A DNA stretch of 64,000 nt, from contig CM042017.1 of assembly GCA_023525715.1 (NCBI GenBank), positions 75,037,666 to 75,101,665 on the forward strand, read 5' to 3'. A model generated the notes under the pieces. It searched no databases and was not told the origin of the DNA. It saw only the letters and a list, made by a program, of their open reading frames with translations. Each line of letters starts with the position of its first letter. The first letter of the stretch is position 1. Positions 25,001 to 36,228 of this stretch are shown here, one piece after another. The stretch is from Cichorium intybus. Its lineage: Eukaryota > Streptophyta > Magnoliopsida > Asterales > Asteraceae. The position numbers were made by a program, and so were the translations under genes.

Positions 25001-27188
25001 CTGTATCTTTTTCACGTTCATCTAATTGTTTAACCTGATCATCTGTAAGTCACAAAATTATATATTAGTGTATTATTTAAGTTTATTGTAATCCTTAATA
25101 TGTTTCTTTACCTATATCACTTTTTGATTTTGCAGCTGTTTCTATACCCTTGTCATCTGTAACTGACAAAAGTATATGTTAGTGTAATATTTAAATTTAT
25201 TTTACTCCTTAATATTTTCTGTTGAATGTTTGATGAATTTATTTTACCTTTGTCTTTTTTGGGCTCTTTGCCAGTTGGTTTCTTTAGTTTTGATAAAATC
25301 AAATTCAACTTTGATTTTGTCATTCTCTCTTTTGGTATATCTGTAGATTTGAAAGAAAAATAAGAATATTATTTATCAGTATTCACAGTTTAATTGAGAT
25401 TTTAGAATATTATTATTGAGTTTGTTGTTTATTTGATTTACCTTTCTCTGTTTCTTCTGTATTTGCTGTTTTGGTTGTTTGGGATGTTGGTTGGTGTAGT
25501 TGCTTTAGTTGGTGTTCAGTTTGAATTGGCATTGGAACTGTCATGAGCTGCTGCATGACAGAGTCTGTCATGACAGGGTTGTGCACCAGGGGCTCTCTCA
25601 ATCTTTTGAAATCTACAATGTGACAATTCAGTATAATATATTAGTTAAAATTCAGATATATGTAACATAAAATATGCAACCTGTAATAAAATACATATAC
25701 ATTGGAACAACATTAATTAGATTCATTATTGGTATAATAGTCATCAAGATAAATTTGAAGAATTGTATTGTTGCAAACTAACAGTTTGAATTAATCCAAC
25801 ACATATATGGCATTCACAATTCATATTATTTTATATGCATCATCATGTGATATACCATTCAAGCTTGATCTAGATTTAAAAACATTTAACAATTAATCAA
25901 TTGTGAATAAGATAACTAACATGTCCATCATTCATTGAAAGTACCAATACACATTTCTCATTTAACAGTTTGATACTTTAGATTGTGAATAAGATAATTA
26001 ATCATGTGATATTGTTGAAAACTAACAGTTAAAGTATGATTGTTAGGTAATTGAAGAAATAAATCATTCATTGAAACTACCAATACACATTTGTCATTTA
26101 ACAGTTTGATACTTTAGATTGTGAATAAGATACAACAATCATACTTTAATTGTTAATATTATAGTTTCATTTTACCAATCATAAAGGTATATTCTTCTAA
26201 AGTATCATAAAGGTATATGTTATATACCTTTAGATATAGTTTCAATTTATATTTACAATCTATAATATGTACCATTTAACAGTTTGGTATATCACATGTC
26301 CAACAATCATACATTTTATTGTCATTTAACAGTTTTCAATGTTCTTAACATGCTTTTTGAATGCTATTTAAAGATTAATCAATTGTGAATAACATAACTA
26401 ACATATCCATCATTCACAGTTAAGTAATTTAAGAAATGCATGAAAAGTTTCAATTAATCCAACACACATTTGGCATGAAGATCAATTTCAACAACGATAT
26501 TGTTGAAAACTAACAGTTTCAAATAATCCAATACACATTTGCCATTCACAATTCAGATTATTTTATATGCATCATCATGTGATATACCATTCAACCTTAA
26601 TGTAGATTTAAAACATTTAACAGTTAACTTCAATGATTTGAATGTCATCATTCACATTATAACAGGTTATATAATTTGATACTTGCTAAACAGAGTATAT
26701 TGATACTTTAGATTAACAGAATTTATACATAACATATAGTCTATAATAAATTAGCTATAACAGTTAACATTTCACAGGTTAATAGTTCTATGTTTGTATA
26801 TAAAATACAACAATCATACTTTAATTGTTAATATTATAGTTTCATTTTATAGTTAAAATCGATATAGAAACAAATTTATAGTTTACTTTATGTTTTAACA
26901 AACAACAAACTAAAATCATTTCATATTGGTAGTTTAGAAGAATATACCTTCAGATATAGTGCTTATTTTTGTATTTTTCTTCAATGTATGGTCCGATTCT
27001 AAGCCTTCTTCTTCTATTATTACTGTCGTCTTGTTTTTTTTATCATCAGAATGTGGAATAATCTTCGATTCTAACCTCGAACTCTTCCTTGAAGGTGGTG
27101 TTGGTTGTTGTTTTTCATATTTCTTCAACGGTTCTTCATCGGATTCTCGTTTGTTTGAATCTTTTGTTGATTTTTTCTTCGGTGACAT
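16059..27188 (-). CDS. MULE-borne Ulp1-like gene with micro-exon array; catalytic residues replaced
   Basis: Reads on the minus strand from ATG 27188 (MSPKKKS; an upstream in-frame ATG at 27209 is possible) to a TGA at 16059. The first exon is 26948-27188 and the second 25442-25612. Then come many short Lys/Glu-rich exons (25.3 to 20.3 kb), an exon near 20159-19450 with SFWTTLKTLS and VRWLGLGSM, an acidic exon 19350-19090, a long Thr/Gln/Lys-rich exon 18940-17937, and four exons to 16059. The last exons have a C48 protease outline: LFFPII, then YLICFNL, IIDS and GILLMRHMETFKG. The catalytic His position reads Asn (EKRNCYLICF) and the Cys of the expected DCG reads Ser (VDSGIL, codon AGT), while the Asp remains. 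All junctions checked are canonical and in phase, without stops. Inference: a protease-dead, SUMO- or ubiquitin-like-binding cargo protein rather than an active enzyme. Confidence 0.8.
20560..22780. repeat. Higher-order tandem repeat carrying micro-exons (about 1.08-kb unit)
   Basis: The block 21288-21624 (three micro-exons) recurs almost unchanged at 22366-22702, a shift of 1078 bp. Between the exon blocks, an intronic sub-unit of roughly 215-245 bp recurs near 20640, 20850, 21063, 21680, 21893 and 22137. Each sub-unit contains ATATAGTTTGAAACTTGCTA or a close variant, and most contain a palindrome of the ATTCACAACTTA type. Confidence 0.85.
22824..24661. mobile_element. 1.84-kb fold-back element D with 9-bp duplication
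   Basis: The arms are inverted copies. The left end GGGTAAATTGCATAAAAGTC matches the reverse-complemented right end, and similarity continues for about 750 bp on each side to a central spacer near 23580-23900. The flanks are TTTAGATTA at 22815-22823 and 24662-24670. There is no coding capacity. A 9-bp duplication and fold-back form point to a non-autonomous MULE-type element. RNA copied from it would form a long hairpin. Confidence 0.9.
24740..24776 (-). pseudogene. Truncated copy of a micro-exon
   Basis: The exon copy beginning after the acceptor TTTCAG (peptide DDQVGEKTKTKL) keeps its start but lacks its 3' half and donor, which are present in the copies near 21288-21351 and 22366-22429. 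The break lies at the word CAACTT, shared between the exon and the neighbouring CATTCACAACTT repeat, suggesting a microhomology-mediated deletion. If skipped, the reading frame of the host gene is unaffected because the neighbouring exons are symmetric. Confidence 0.6.
25613..26947. other. First intron of the Ulp1-like gene of element C
   Basis: AT-rich, with repeated words such as TTGTGAATAAGATAACTAAC, CAATCATACTTTAATTGTTA and ACAGTTTGATACTTTAGATT at several places (near 25900-26170, 26390 and 26810). No ORF or splice-compatible exon was recognised. Confidence 0.6.
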
Positions 27189-27612
27189 TTTGATGTTTGT
27201 TTTTTGCAAATCGTATATGATTAAATGAGGTATAATAGTCTAGGGTTTTGTGAATCGGTGAAAAATGAGGATGATGAAGGTTTAGTGTTTGAATTAATGG
27301 CGGATCTAACGATATCAATTAATGAGACTTGTAAACGCAGATCTAGGGTTTCGGGGATGAGTTTCGCGAATTGAGGGTTTTTGGAAAGGAGCCCGTAAGT
27401 TGAAGTAATTAATTCGAAAAGTGCCATTGGTTTGGAAATAATTACAGTCTTGCCACCGCCTCTTTTAATAAGGTGATACGGAAATTGCCATTGGTTTGGA
27501 CATAATTACAATATTGCCACCGCCTTTTTTACTAATTTATCATAATAACGAGTGGCCAGGATTAGTTCTCATGGTTCTTATTTTTTTATTGGTTCTCATT
27601 TGAACCTTTCCC

Positions 27613-27848
<236 letters not shown>

Positions 27849-28271
27849 GAATGTTCATATGTGCAGGAAAATAATCCACCCCCAAATTTGCGTATGAGGC
27901 TTACGAGAGAGGAGACCCATTCAGAATACTATGCCTCATATGTGGAATATGTTATGTCATCTATGCCGCAGATTCCTATACACCTTCGGTATGACTATAG
28001 GCGAAAAGATATGTCATTGTCGAGCACCTCTTGCTCGAGTGAAGGGCCGTTGGGCTCAGGTCGTCGCAAAAGAGAGCCAGCTATACCGATGTTAATTAGC
28101 AAACTTTTAAAGAAAGTTGAAAAAAATGTTCGTAAAAGATTTGATCAACTTGAAGAGAAACTTATAGATACAATAAGAAAGCATAAAGAGGTCGTGGATG
28201 AACCGGCCATGGATGACGAATTTTTTGATCCCATCAACCAAAATTTGGATGGAATGGTAAAATCCATTGTG

Positions 28272-28403
<132 letters not shown>

Positions 28404-29186
28404 GAAATTTATATGATAGTCATTTTATGGAGATGCGACACTGAGACACGACGAAGAAGAAAAAGATGAAAACAGGAACGATGGTGAAGACGATGATGAG
28501 GTGACAGTGAGTGAAGTTCCGCCACCAAGTTTCAAAGCTAGACGAAGAAATGCTTCCAAGTACTTTAAGAGTCCTTTTACACAGGTACTGTATTTGTTTA
28601 TGTTTTAGACAATATCCTTACGGTTTACTATACAATGTTGAATTTAATATACAATTTACTTTTGTAGATGGACGATTCAACAGTTAAACAGCGACGACGA
28701 AAGCCGGTTCAGGATCCGGTTCATGAACAGCCTAGGACGGGCCTCATACTTGAGCCATATGTACCTTATGGTCAAGATTTTGCGTATCAGTATGTCGTTG
28801 CAAGTCCAGATCTGTTGGGCAAACATAGACTGATTACCGTACCATTTGATATGGGATTTTGGCGAGAACTAATGGGTCAAGATAAACTTGGATGGTTGCA
28901 ATACATGGTTAGTTCTAACTTAAACTATATATCTAGTATTTGTTAGTTTATTAATGTTATTAATTTGACAAAATTTGTTTTATCTTGCAGCATGTAACTC
29001 TTTGGATCCAACTATTATTGGAGAAGTGGGTTGAAGGAGACAACTGGTGTATTATGCCTTCAAATTTCTTCCCTAATGCTAGTCCTCGAATTTGGAGGAA
29101 ACTGGCATCTGGTGAAGGTACTGAAACCCATATGAGCCCGGCTTGGTGGATAGTGGATCGGGTACGCATATGATATTTCACAGTTT

Positions 29187-29313
<127 letters not shown>

Positions 29314-30021
29314 TTTAAGGTCGTTAATAATAATCGATTTTATTTCAGCTGTTTTTTCACGTAAACGTTAAAGAGGCACATTGGATGTTAGGAGAATTAC
29401 GTTTGGACACCATGAAAATCCACATTTACGATAGCTTCCTACAAGGTCATTTTTACGATCGCCTGGTACAACAAGGGCATGTCCAGAATTTCAAAAAGCA
29501 GGTTGTTGCCCTTTTGGATTCAATAAACTATCGGCAGAATCGAGGCATCCCTCGAATAGACGTTGATTTGGAGTTCATCATGGAAACATGGGTGCCTCAA
29601 CAGTCCGGGCCATTAGGAGATTGTGCTGTTTGGTCTTGTTTATTGTTAGAGTTTGCTATATCTGGGGGTTCGGGTTCCTGTGCAGGGGAACGAAGATTAT
29701 ACGCCCACAGATTACGCAGCTAGGAAGTTTCGTGAACGTATGGGTCGTATTTATTGGGCTTCCCGTTCAAGTTATTATTAGACGGTGTATGTGAAAATAA
29801 ATTGTAGAGGATTTATTTCAATGTTATAATTTTGAGTATTTATGTCGTTATAAGATTCTAAAAACTTGCATCTACAAAACGTTTTAGATAGAATACTTCA
29901 TTACACACAAAAAAAACAATACAACGTCATGGAAAGTAGCTGACATCCGTCATTTGCTAACGTTTATAAAAACTAAAAATACATATAAAATACGACCATA
30001 CCTTAAACATAAACATAGGTT

Positions 30022-30550
30022 TTACGGAAGAATTTGAGATAGGTGCAAGCGGGCAGTGTCTTTGTGACATTCAAACAGACTGGTGTACTGTTCAATGAGA
30101 CAAACTGCATTACGGAGAGTTTCACTTCTTTCTTGTAAAGTAGATTGCTGCCCAGATAATTGATTGATTGTAGACATTGTTGAGATAAAACGTTGAATAT
30201 CTACAGGCATTTGGATCATAAGCATTTGCAAATTATAATGCGCTACCTTTATACGCTCATCTGGTATCATACGTGTTATTTGGTAATCAAATTCCTCCAA
30301 TTGTTCTTGGACATGGCGAAAAGCCCTGGTCATCAATAACACGTGAGTGTCAACCAATCTATTTATACGTTCGTCGAGATCTGTCAACTCATTATGTAAG
30401 ACATTATCAACGGTTGCATCCTGATATAAAAATAGAAAATCAGTTCAGTGAAAACCATTTTCACATGTTAGAAAATTTAAAGTAATTAACAAAATGAAAA
30501 TAATTATGATAGCTTACAACTCTGCTTGAGGAACCCCTTTGGTGATCCAT
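30022..30550 (-). CDS. Small helical cargo protein (143 residues), function unknown
   Basis: Two exons: 30518-30550 (ATG, 11 codons, donor GTAAGC) and 30022-30420 (acceptor TATCAG), in phase. The product is rich in Leu, Gln, Glu and Arg and looks largely alpha-helical, with possible heptads in TRAFRHVQEQLEEFDYQ and around LSGQQSTLQERSETL. No catalytic or zinc motif. It lies tail to tail with the protease gene of element B and has a TATA box (TTTATATACA) about 50 bp before the ATG. It does not have the YP-x-x-FP tail of the three plus-strand coiled-coil ORFs. Confidence 0.65.
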
Positions 30551-30595
30551 TGATCAATATGAGTAACTGAATGAATGAAATCGGTTTGAAGTTTC

Positions 30596-30606
30596 TGTAT
30601 ATAAAG
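30596..30606 (-). promoter_or_regulatory. TATA box of the small helical ORF
   Basis: Minus-strand CTTTATATACA about 50 bp upstream of the ATG at 30550. Beyond it (30660-30860) lies one copy of a 146-bp repeat bearing CTGCGTTTTCCTC motifs. Confidence 0.55.
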
Positions 30607-30649
30607 GGTAGTACATGACTTTTCACTGCATTAGTTAGTAGCAGAAACT

Positions 30650-30870
30650 CATGTTGACAAGACAATACACTGCTCCCTATTACAAGACACCATAGAGTAC
30701 CCTATGGACATGACATTTCACTGCATGGACACTATACGGGCTCTCATGGGCTGCGTTTTCCTCTAGATGGGCTGCGTTTTCCTCTAGATGGGCTGTGTTT
30801 TTCGTATGCAGAAAATGTCGTTGACAAGACAAGACACTGCTCCCTATTACAGGACAGTGTAGAGTACGTT
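30650..30870. repeat. Dispersed copy of the 146-bp unit with CTGCGTTTTCCTC motifs
   Basis: Shares GACACTATACGGGCTC, GGGCTGCGTTTTCCTCTAGA and ACTGCTCCCTATTACA with the tandem array at 37545-38220, in the same orientation. It lies upstream of the promoter of the 30022-30550 gene. Confidence 0.85.
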
Positions 30871-31170
30871 GTATGTCATGATGAGTTGTCGTTTCAACTA
30901 TTCCATCTTGGCAGTTTCTTTTAGATAGGACTGTCTCTATTACTGATAACTCAATACTGTACATAGAGTAGCGTGTTGCATCAACTGTTTAATATCGCCA
31001 GTAATTTATGCAGTCATGTGACAGATAACTATTAATTATTATATAGTTATAATAATTACGTCAAAGGAAGTAAAAGTGATCATTCAATAGAATAGAAATC
31101 AAAGATGATCCCATGAAACTGGTATTACAACCTAAAAATAACGTAATTGTAAAAATAATTAAACCCCCAT

Positions 31171-34006
31171 TTAGCTCAAATCCACGGTAGGATAAACAGC
31201 TTCACTCTGTGACATGCTACTAGAGTCACCTCTTATGCTCGTTTTCCCTTTATTGTCTGAACCACGACGTTTGCCTGATCCTTCTGGTTTACGGGTTGGA
31301 ACTAACGCAGGACATGTAGTTCTTGTGTGACCCCTTTGATGGCAACGAGAACATTCTTTTATTATTGGACCCTCACCTTGTGACGGAATACGATCCATAT
31401 TTCTCGGTCTTCCAGGTAGACGTCTGTCCATGACTGGGGTCTTACAAAAATCAAATCGTCCGGTATCTCCCAATCACAAGGGGTGGGTAGAGGGTTGATA
31501 ATGGACTCGTACGTCTTTCTATAAAACACAACCAGATATGCATTGTGCACCCATCCAGTGCAATCTCCATGGTTTAAGCTGTTTAAAACTCTTATTAGAT
31601 GGCCACAAGGTATGCCAGACAGTTGCCACTTTCGACATGAACACGTTGCCTCTGCAAAATCGACAATCGCATCCCTAAGGAAGTCTACAACCTGGAATCT
31701 TGTACTTGAAATTGGATGGACTAGCCAGTTGCTGCTTTTAGTCATTCTTTTACGAATCTTTGCTTCCGCCCATGGAGTAAGTATTGTTTTTATATCATCT
31801 AAATAAATATTTCAAGTTAGTCGGTCAAAATTTTCAATACAAAGTAAATACGACAACGTTATTAGTGTATCATGAACGATGTAAGTCTTACTTGCACGAT
31901 TGCGGCGTTCAAAATACCATTGCTGCATTGTTGTTCGAAAAAAGTCAATGAGCATCAAGACTGGCATCTTTCTGGCGTATCGGGATAGTGCGTTTATGGA
32001 CTCCGCGCTGTTAGATGTCATCATATTATACCGCATGCCTTCAAATCTAGACCGAGCCCATTTTTCTGGACATGCCCTGTCCAAGTACGCATATAATTCA
32101 GGATTATAATTGTTAATCCTTTGCATCCAATCATTAAATTCTTCGATTGTATATGCTTTACACGCCCCCCAAAAGAATGACTTGATGCTTTTCTTGGATC
32201 CAAACTTGGTCACTACATTAGAATATAAATGATGACCACAAATTCCATGATGTGAGGTCGGGAAAATGTTTTCAATGGCTGCGGCTATTGCCGCATGCCT
32301 ATCAGATATGAAACTAAGAGATCCCATGTCGCCAACGCAATCGTGCAGTTTCTTCATGAACCAAGACCATGTTTCCGTGCACTCGCTCTTGCATATTGCA
32401 TATGCTACCGGTAATATTTGATTATTACCATCCATTGCAACTGCCAATAACATAGTGCCCTTGAAGTCGCCCTTGAGGTGGGCAACGTCTACCACCAATG
32501 TAGGTCTACACCAATTGCGGAAAGCAGTTAACTACAAAAAAGTATGTTGTGTTATTGATACGGTTACATTCGTATAGTGGTTGTGAAATTTATTAGTTAA
32601 AACAATACTTACAGCGCAGCCTAATGAAATATATATAAATTGAAATCGATCGTTAGCATCTTTTCTGATTGAAGTTACAGTTCCAGGATTATGCTTTTGC
32701 AAGTTGTAGCAATACACAGGGAGTCTTGTGAACGATTCCGCTGGATCACCCCTTAACAGATACAATGCATGTTGTTTCGCCCTCCATGCTTGTTTGTAAC
32801 TAATATCAATTCTGTACTTTGAATTGATATCACGAATTATGTCGTTGCCACGATATACCCTACTTTGGTTGGCAGCCATAACCTCAGACAAAAGATGACC
32901 CAATACTTTCTTGTTTGCTTGGCGATGGTTTGGGTTGAGTTGTGAAGACGAGCACGTGTGTTCATCAACAATCTTAGTGTATTGGAATGAGCCGTCACCG
33001 CCTTTTTCTGATGTGGCTGTAAAACACCAACTACAGTTATCTTGACAACAAATAGCCTCATACCTTGTTTTTGTTGATATTCTAACTTTGTATTGAAAGC
33101 CTTCGGTCATACTTTTAACACCAAGTGCAAGTTTCATAGCGTCTTTGTCTTTATAGGCTTGGAAAACTCTAATATTTTGTGATGGGTGGTGGCTGTAAGA
33201 TGAGGTTTTTATTTTTGATGGTACAGGACATGGCGGCGGCTGTAGCATACCGTACAACAATGTGCTTTTTAACCGATTGTGTCGAGCATCCTCCGACCCT
33301 CCTTCGTGGTCGTTTTGATCCGCCGTCACTCCTTCGTCACGATCACTTCCTTCCAAGTCCGATAAACGTAAATCACCATCCACGGGATCCCCATTTGGTG
33401 CTAGATTACCATCATTTAGAAGGACACAAACTTTATCGTAGTCTTTTTATCAGTCGTGTCTCCATTACTCATCATAGTTTTGGCGCCAAAATCATCCGCA
33501 CAAGTACCAATGTCGTTCTCTCCTGCGTACTTGAAAATTTCAGGTTCCACATAGTGGATTGGTTCTTGGAAGACGGTTTTTGGAACAGTGTTGGTGGTCA
33601 TAATATTACATGGAGCATTGTTGCTCCCAAATCCGTTGGACTTCTTTTCCTGTGATGTTTTGCACAGGTCGTTACTTCGAATCTCGTCATCTGCAACAAC
33701 GTAAATAGGAACGATGGTGTTCACAGCTTCGATAACTTCTATCAAATGCATGATATCTTTGTCATCAACTATCTCCATAACATAGTTATATTCTGGATGT
33801 TGAATTGATAATCTAGCACTCGATTGAGCATCGAAACCCGCCTTTGATTTTACCAATAAAGAAAAATCATGAAAATTTATATTTGAACTAAATTTCACTC
33901 TGAAATTCTTATGGTTTGGGCTAACGTATTTAGGTTGCCCATCAACTGTGGACCAATGCCCACCGGTGCACACTAGAACAAAATATTTTTTCTGGGATGA
34001 ACTCAT
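31171..34006 (-). pseudogene. mudrA-type MULE transposase, two frame changes
   Basis: Starts at ATG 34006 (MSSSQKKYF) after a TATA box. The N-terminal 190 residues look like the PB1-like/N-terminal region of plant mudrA proteins. Next is the MuDR DNA-binding domain with ICCQDNCSWCF and DEHTC, then the MULE transposase domain with Asp in VVDVAHLKG, Asp in FISDRHAAI and a candidate Glu in ACKAYTIEEF. A SWIM finger (CSCRKWQLSGIPCGHL) and a C-terminal knuckle (CSRCHQRGHTRTTC) follow. Introns are at 32532-32612 and about 31806-31893. Two one-base frame changes lie in homopolymers: a T-run at 33444-33448 (between the N-terminal region and the DNA-binding domain) and an A-run at 31446-31450 (before the PGRPR stretch). 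The catalytic core is uninterrupted. This is the likely source transposase of element B, now damaged or mis-sequenced. Confidence 0.9.
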
Positions 34007-34069
34007 TGTGTAATGTAGTTTAGATTGAATTTCACTCCGTAATTCTTATATTTTTTCTGGGATGAACTC

Positions 34070-34080
34070 ATTTATATAGT
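34070..34080 (-). promoter_or_regulatory. TATA box of the mudrA-type gene
   Basis: Minus-strand AACTATATAAATGAG about 70 bp before the ATG at 34006. The words GGATGAACTCAT and TATTTTTTCTGGG occur twice, near 33985 and 34052, a local duplication spanning the start codon and leader. Confidence 0.6.
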
Positions 34081-34087
34081 TTGTATG

Positions 34088-34605
34088 ACAGCGAACCTCG
34101 CAGTTAAAGTTGTACGAATACGCAGTCAAAGTTGTACGAATACGCAGTCAAAAGTTGTACGACTACGCAGTCAAAGTTGTATGAATACGCAGTCAAAGTT
34201 GTACGAATACGCAGTCAAAAGTTGTACGACTACGCAGTCAAAGTTGTACGAATACGCAGTCAAAGTTGTACGACTACGCAGTCAATGTTGTACGACAACG
34301 CAGTCAATGTTGTACGACAACGCAGTCAATGTTGTACGAATACGCAGTCAATGTTGTATGAATATGCAGTTAATGTTGTACGACTACACAGTCAAAGTTG
34401 TACGACTACGCAGTCAAAGTTGTACGAATACGCAGTCAATGTTGTACGACAACGCAGTCAAAGTTGTACGAATACGCAGTCAAAGTTGTATGAATACGCA
34501 GTCAATGTTGTACGACTACGCAGTCAAAGTTATACGAATACGCAGACAATGTTGTACGACTACGCAGTCAAAGTTGAACGAATTCACAGTCAATGTTGTA
34601 TAGAG
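34088..34605. repeat. 22-23-bp minisatellite between two divergent genes
   Basis: About 23 copies of a unit like GTTGTACGAATACGCAGTCA, with variants ACGACTACGC, ACGACAACGC and TCAAT/TCAAA. It fills the space between the TATA box of the mudrA-type gene and the TATA box of the ORF at 34651. The long open frames through it on the plus strand are by-products of a repeat without stops. The word CGCAGTCAAA also occurs near 38223 upstream of another cargo ORF. Confidence 0.95.
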
Positions 34606-34650
34606 TTATAAATTCTGTTACAAGCTAGTAAGCATTTATGGAGTTACATT

Positions 34651-35097
34651 ATGAGTTCTTTTAAAGATGCTACTTGGCATTCTGAGGATGAGGATTGTTA
34701 CATTTGTTCAGATATTAACCCTTTTCCCAATGTCTGCCCAGGTCAGCCAGGATATTCTATGAATGATCCACTACCAGATAAAATGCCTGACTATATATTT
34801 GATGCGATGACACGCGCAGAAGAAGAAAACAAAAGAGACCTGGAAAAAACAAGGATTCTAGATGACCGTATAGAACTCCTTTGTGAGAAATTAAAGGAAA
34901 AGAAAATTTGGGTTAAAGATACGTCTATGAAGCTAAAAAATGCTAAACGTTGGATTGAGGAAACTGAACAACAAGTTTCTAAGCTTGTGGAAGAAAAAAA
35001 TCGTATTGCGGATGTTAGTAGGATAAGGGGAGATTTTATCGACCGTGAAAAAACAATGTATCCGTTGCAATTCCCAAATTTGTGGCCTAGTAATTAA
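34651..35097 (+). CDS. Coiled-coil cargo protein with YPLQFP tail (148 residues)
   Basis: Intact single-exon ORF from ATG 34651 to TAA 35095-35097, with a TATA-like TATAAAT about 40 bp upstream. The first 50 residues are acidic and Cys-containing (DEDCYICSD). Residues about 60-125 are a Lys/Glu-rich predicted coiled coil with IWVKDTSMKLKNAKRWIEE. The last residues are EKTMYPLQFPNLWPSN. The ending recurs, in other frames, at the ORFs at 38355 and 39084, so the three form a family. No known domain recognised. Confidence 0.75.
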   Translation: MSSFKDATWHSEDEDCYICSDINPFPNVCPGQPGYSMNDPLPDKMPDYIFDAMTRAEEENKRDLEKTRILDDRIELLCEKLKEKKIWVKDTSMKLKNAKRWIEETEQQVSKLVEEKNRIADVSRIRGDFIDREKTMYPLQFPNLWPSN

Positions 35098-35222
35098 TAT
35101 TATTTATTATATTATTCCAATTAAAGCAAATCGCAGTCTATATACTAGACAGTTGATGTGACAATTAAGTAGATGTAGGTAGAGTGGTTTGTTTGTATCT
35201 GTATCTTTCCTACTTTTTATAT

Positions 35223-35233
35223 CTATATAAAGG
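35223..35233 (+). promoter_or_regulatory. TATA box of the GRF zinc-finger gene
   Basis: CTATATAAAGG about 70 bp before the ATG at 35301. Confidence 0.6.
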
Positions 35234-35300
35234 TGTGCTCTTATGGTCTAATGCGTATCTTTTTGTTGTATCTGAGTTTGTTCCATCATCAAAATATCAA

Positions 35301-35648
35301 ATGGCAAGAACATGCCGTTGTTGCGGTTATCCTACATTAATACGTGTGTCGAATACAAGCAGAAACCCAGGAAGACAGTTCTATGCTTGTAGTAACAAGG
35401 TAATATTATAATATCGAACCCACCTATGTTTTATAATAAGATCTTACTATATGATAACCTTTGCTGTAATATCATTAATACAGATGCTAAACTGTGGCTT
35501 TAATGGGTGGGTCGATGAAGACAATGTTGTTGCCAGAATTCAAAGAGATAGAGAACTAAGAAGGCTTCAACTCGAGAATCGAAATTTGAAGATCGTCCTA
35601 GTGCTCAGTTGGATGCTTTTTGTAGCCATACTAGTTTATATAGTCTAA
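35301..35648 (+). CDS. Small GRF-type zinc-finger protein with C-terminal membrane segment
   Basis: Two exons, 35301-35399 and 35484-35648, joined in phase (donor GTAATA, acceptor ATACAG), giving 87 residues. The N-terminus is a GRF zinc finger: CRCCGYP, then SNTSRNPGRQFYACSN and NCGFNGWVDE. Next is a basic/Glu-rich helical stretch (RIQRDRELRRLQLENRN), then a hydrophobic C-terminal segment of about 17 residues (VLVLSWMLFVAILVYIV) ending at the stop, as in tail-anchored proteins. GRF fingers bind nucleic acid in other proteins. The combination with a helix and tail is widespread in plant genomes, but its role in a transposon is unknown to me. An upstream in-frame ATG (35184) lies before the TATA box and is unlikely to be the start. 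Confidence 0.8.
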
Positions 35649-36228
35649 TTACCATATAACGGTGATGAATTGTGTAATGGTAGTAAAGTAAATCCTTATA
35701 TGACTTTACTGAACCATCTAGTAGTTTTCCTAATGTGTGTAACGTCGTTGGACTCTAATTTCAATTACTATGTTGTCCTTAAAGATCCAACAGGTAAACA
35801 TACTTTTGCAATCATGAAGTAAACTTAACCAAAACCTTGAATCCCGTACCAACTAAATAATACATGTCTTGAATAGGAAACACCAAAACCTTTTTTGTAA
35901 ACTTAACCAAAACCTTGAATCCAGGACCAACTGCTTCATCTCCTATGAACTACACCAAAGATGCAACATAACAGTCGGGGAAAACATTTAGTCAACAACG
36001 CAATAATTTGATGAAACAACGAAATACTTTTAACACAAAGGTCATATATCTAATACAAAGCTAATGGGGGGAAAACATTTAAGACAAAGCTAAAGGGGGT
36101 AAAACATCCACCGTGTTGACATGTACATGCCATTCACTTTGAGGGGGTACAGCCTGCACCACTTCCGTTTGATATGCAACTCTATATGCAGCCGTAGTGA
36201 AATAAATGTTCACCGTATTAAAATCCTC
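35649..36228. other. Spacer between the GRF gene and the short mudrA-like gene
   Basis: No gene recognised. The phrase AACCAAAACCTTGAATCC occurs twice (near 35827 and 35907), indicating a short direct duplication. On the minus strand the reading frame of the short mudrA-like gene continues past its stop into about 36,075. Confidence 0.5.

Noticed and set aside
34085..34611. Two overlapping repetitive open frames of about 160-170 codons
   Set aside because: The minisatellite unit has no stop in these frames. The sequences are simple repeats without a promoter of their own and overlap each other.
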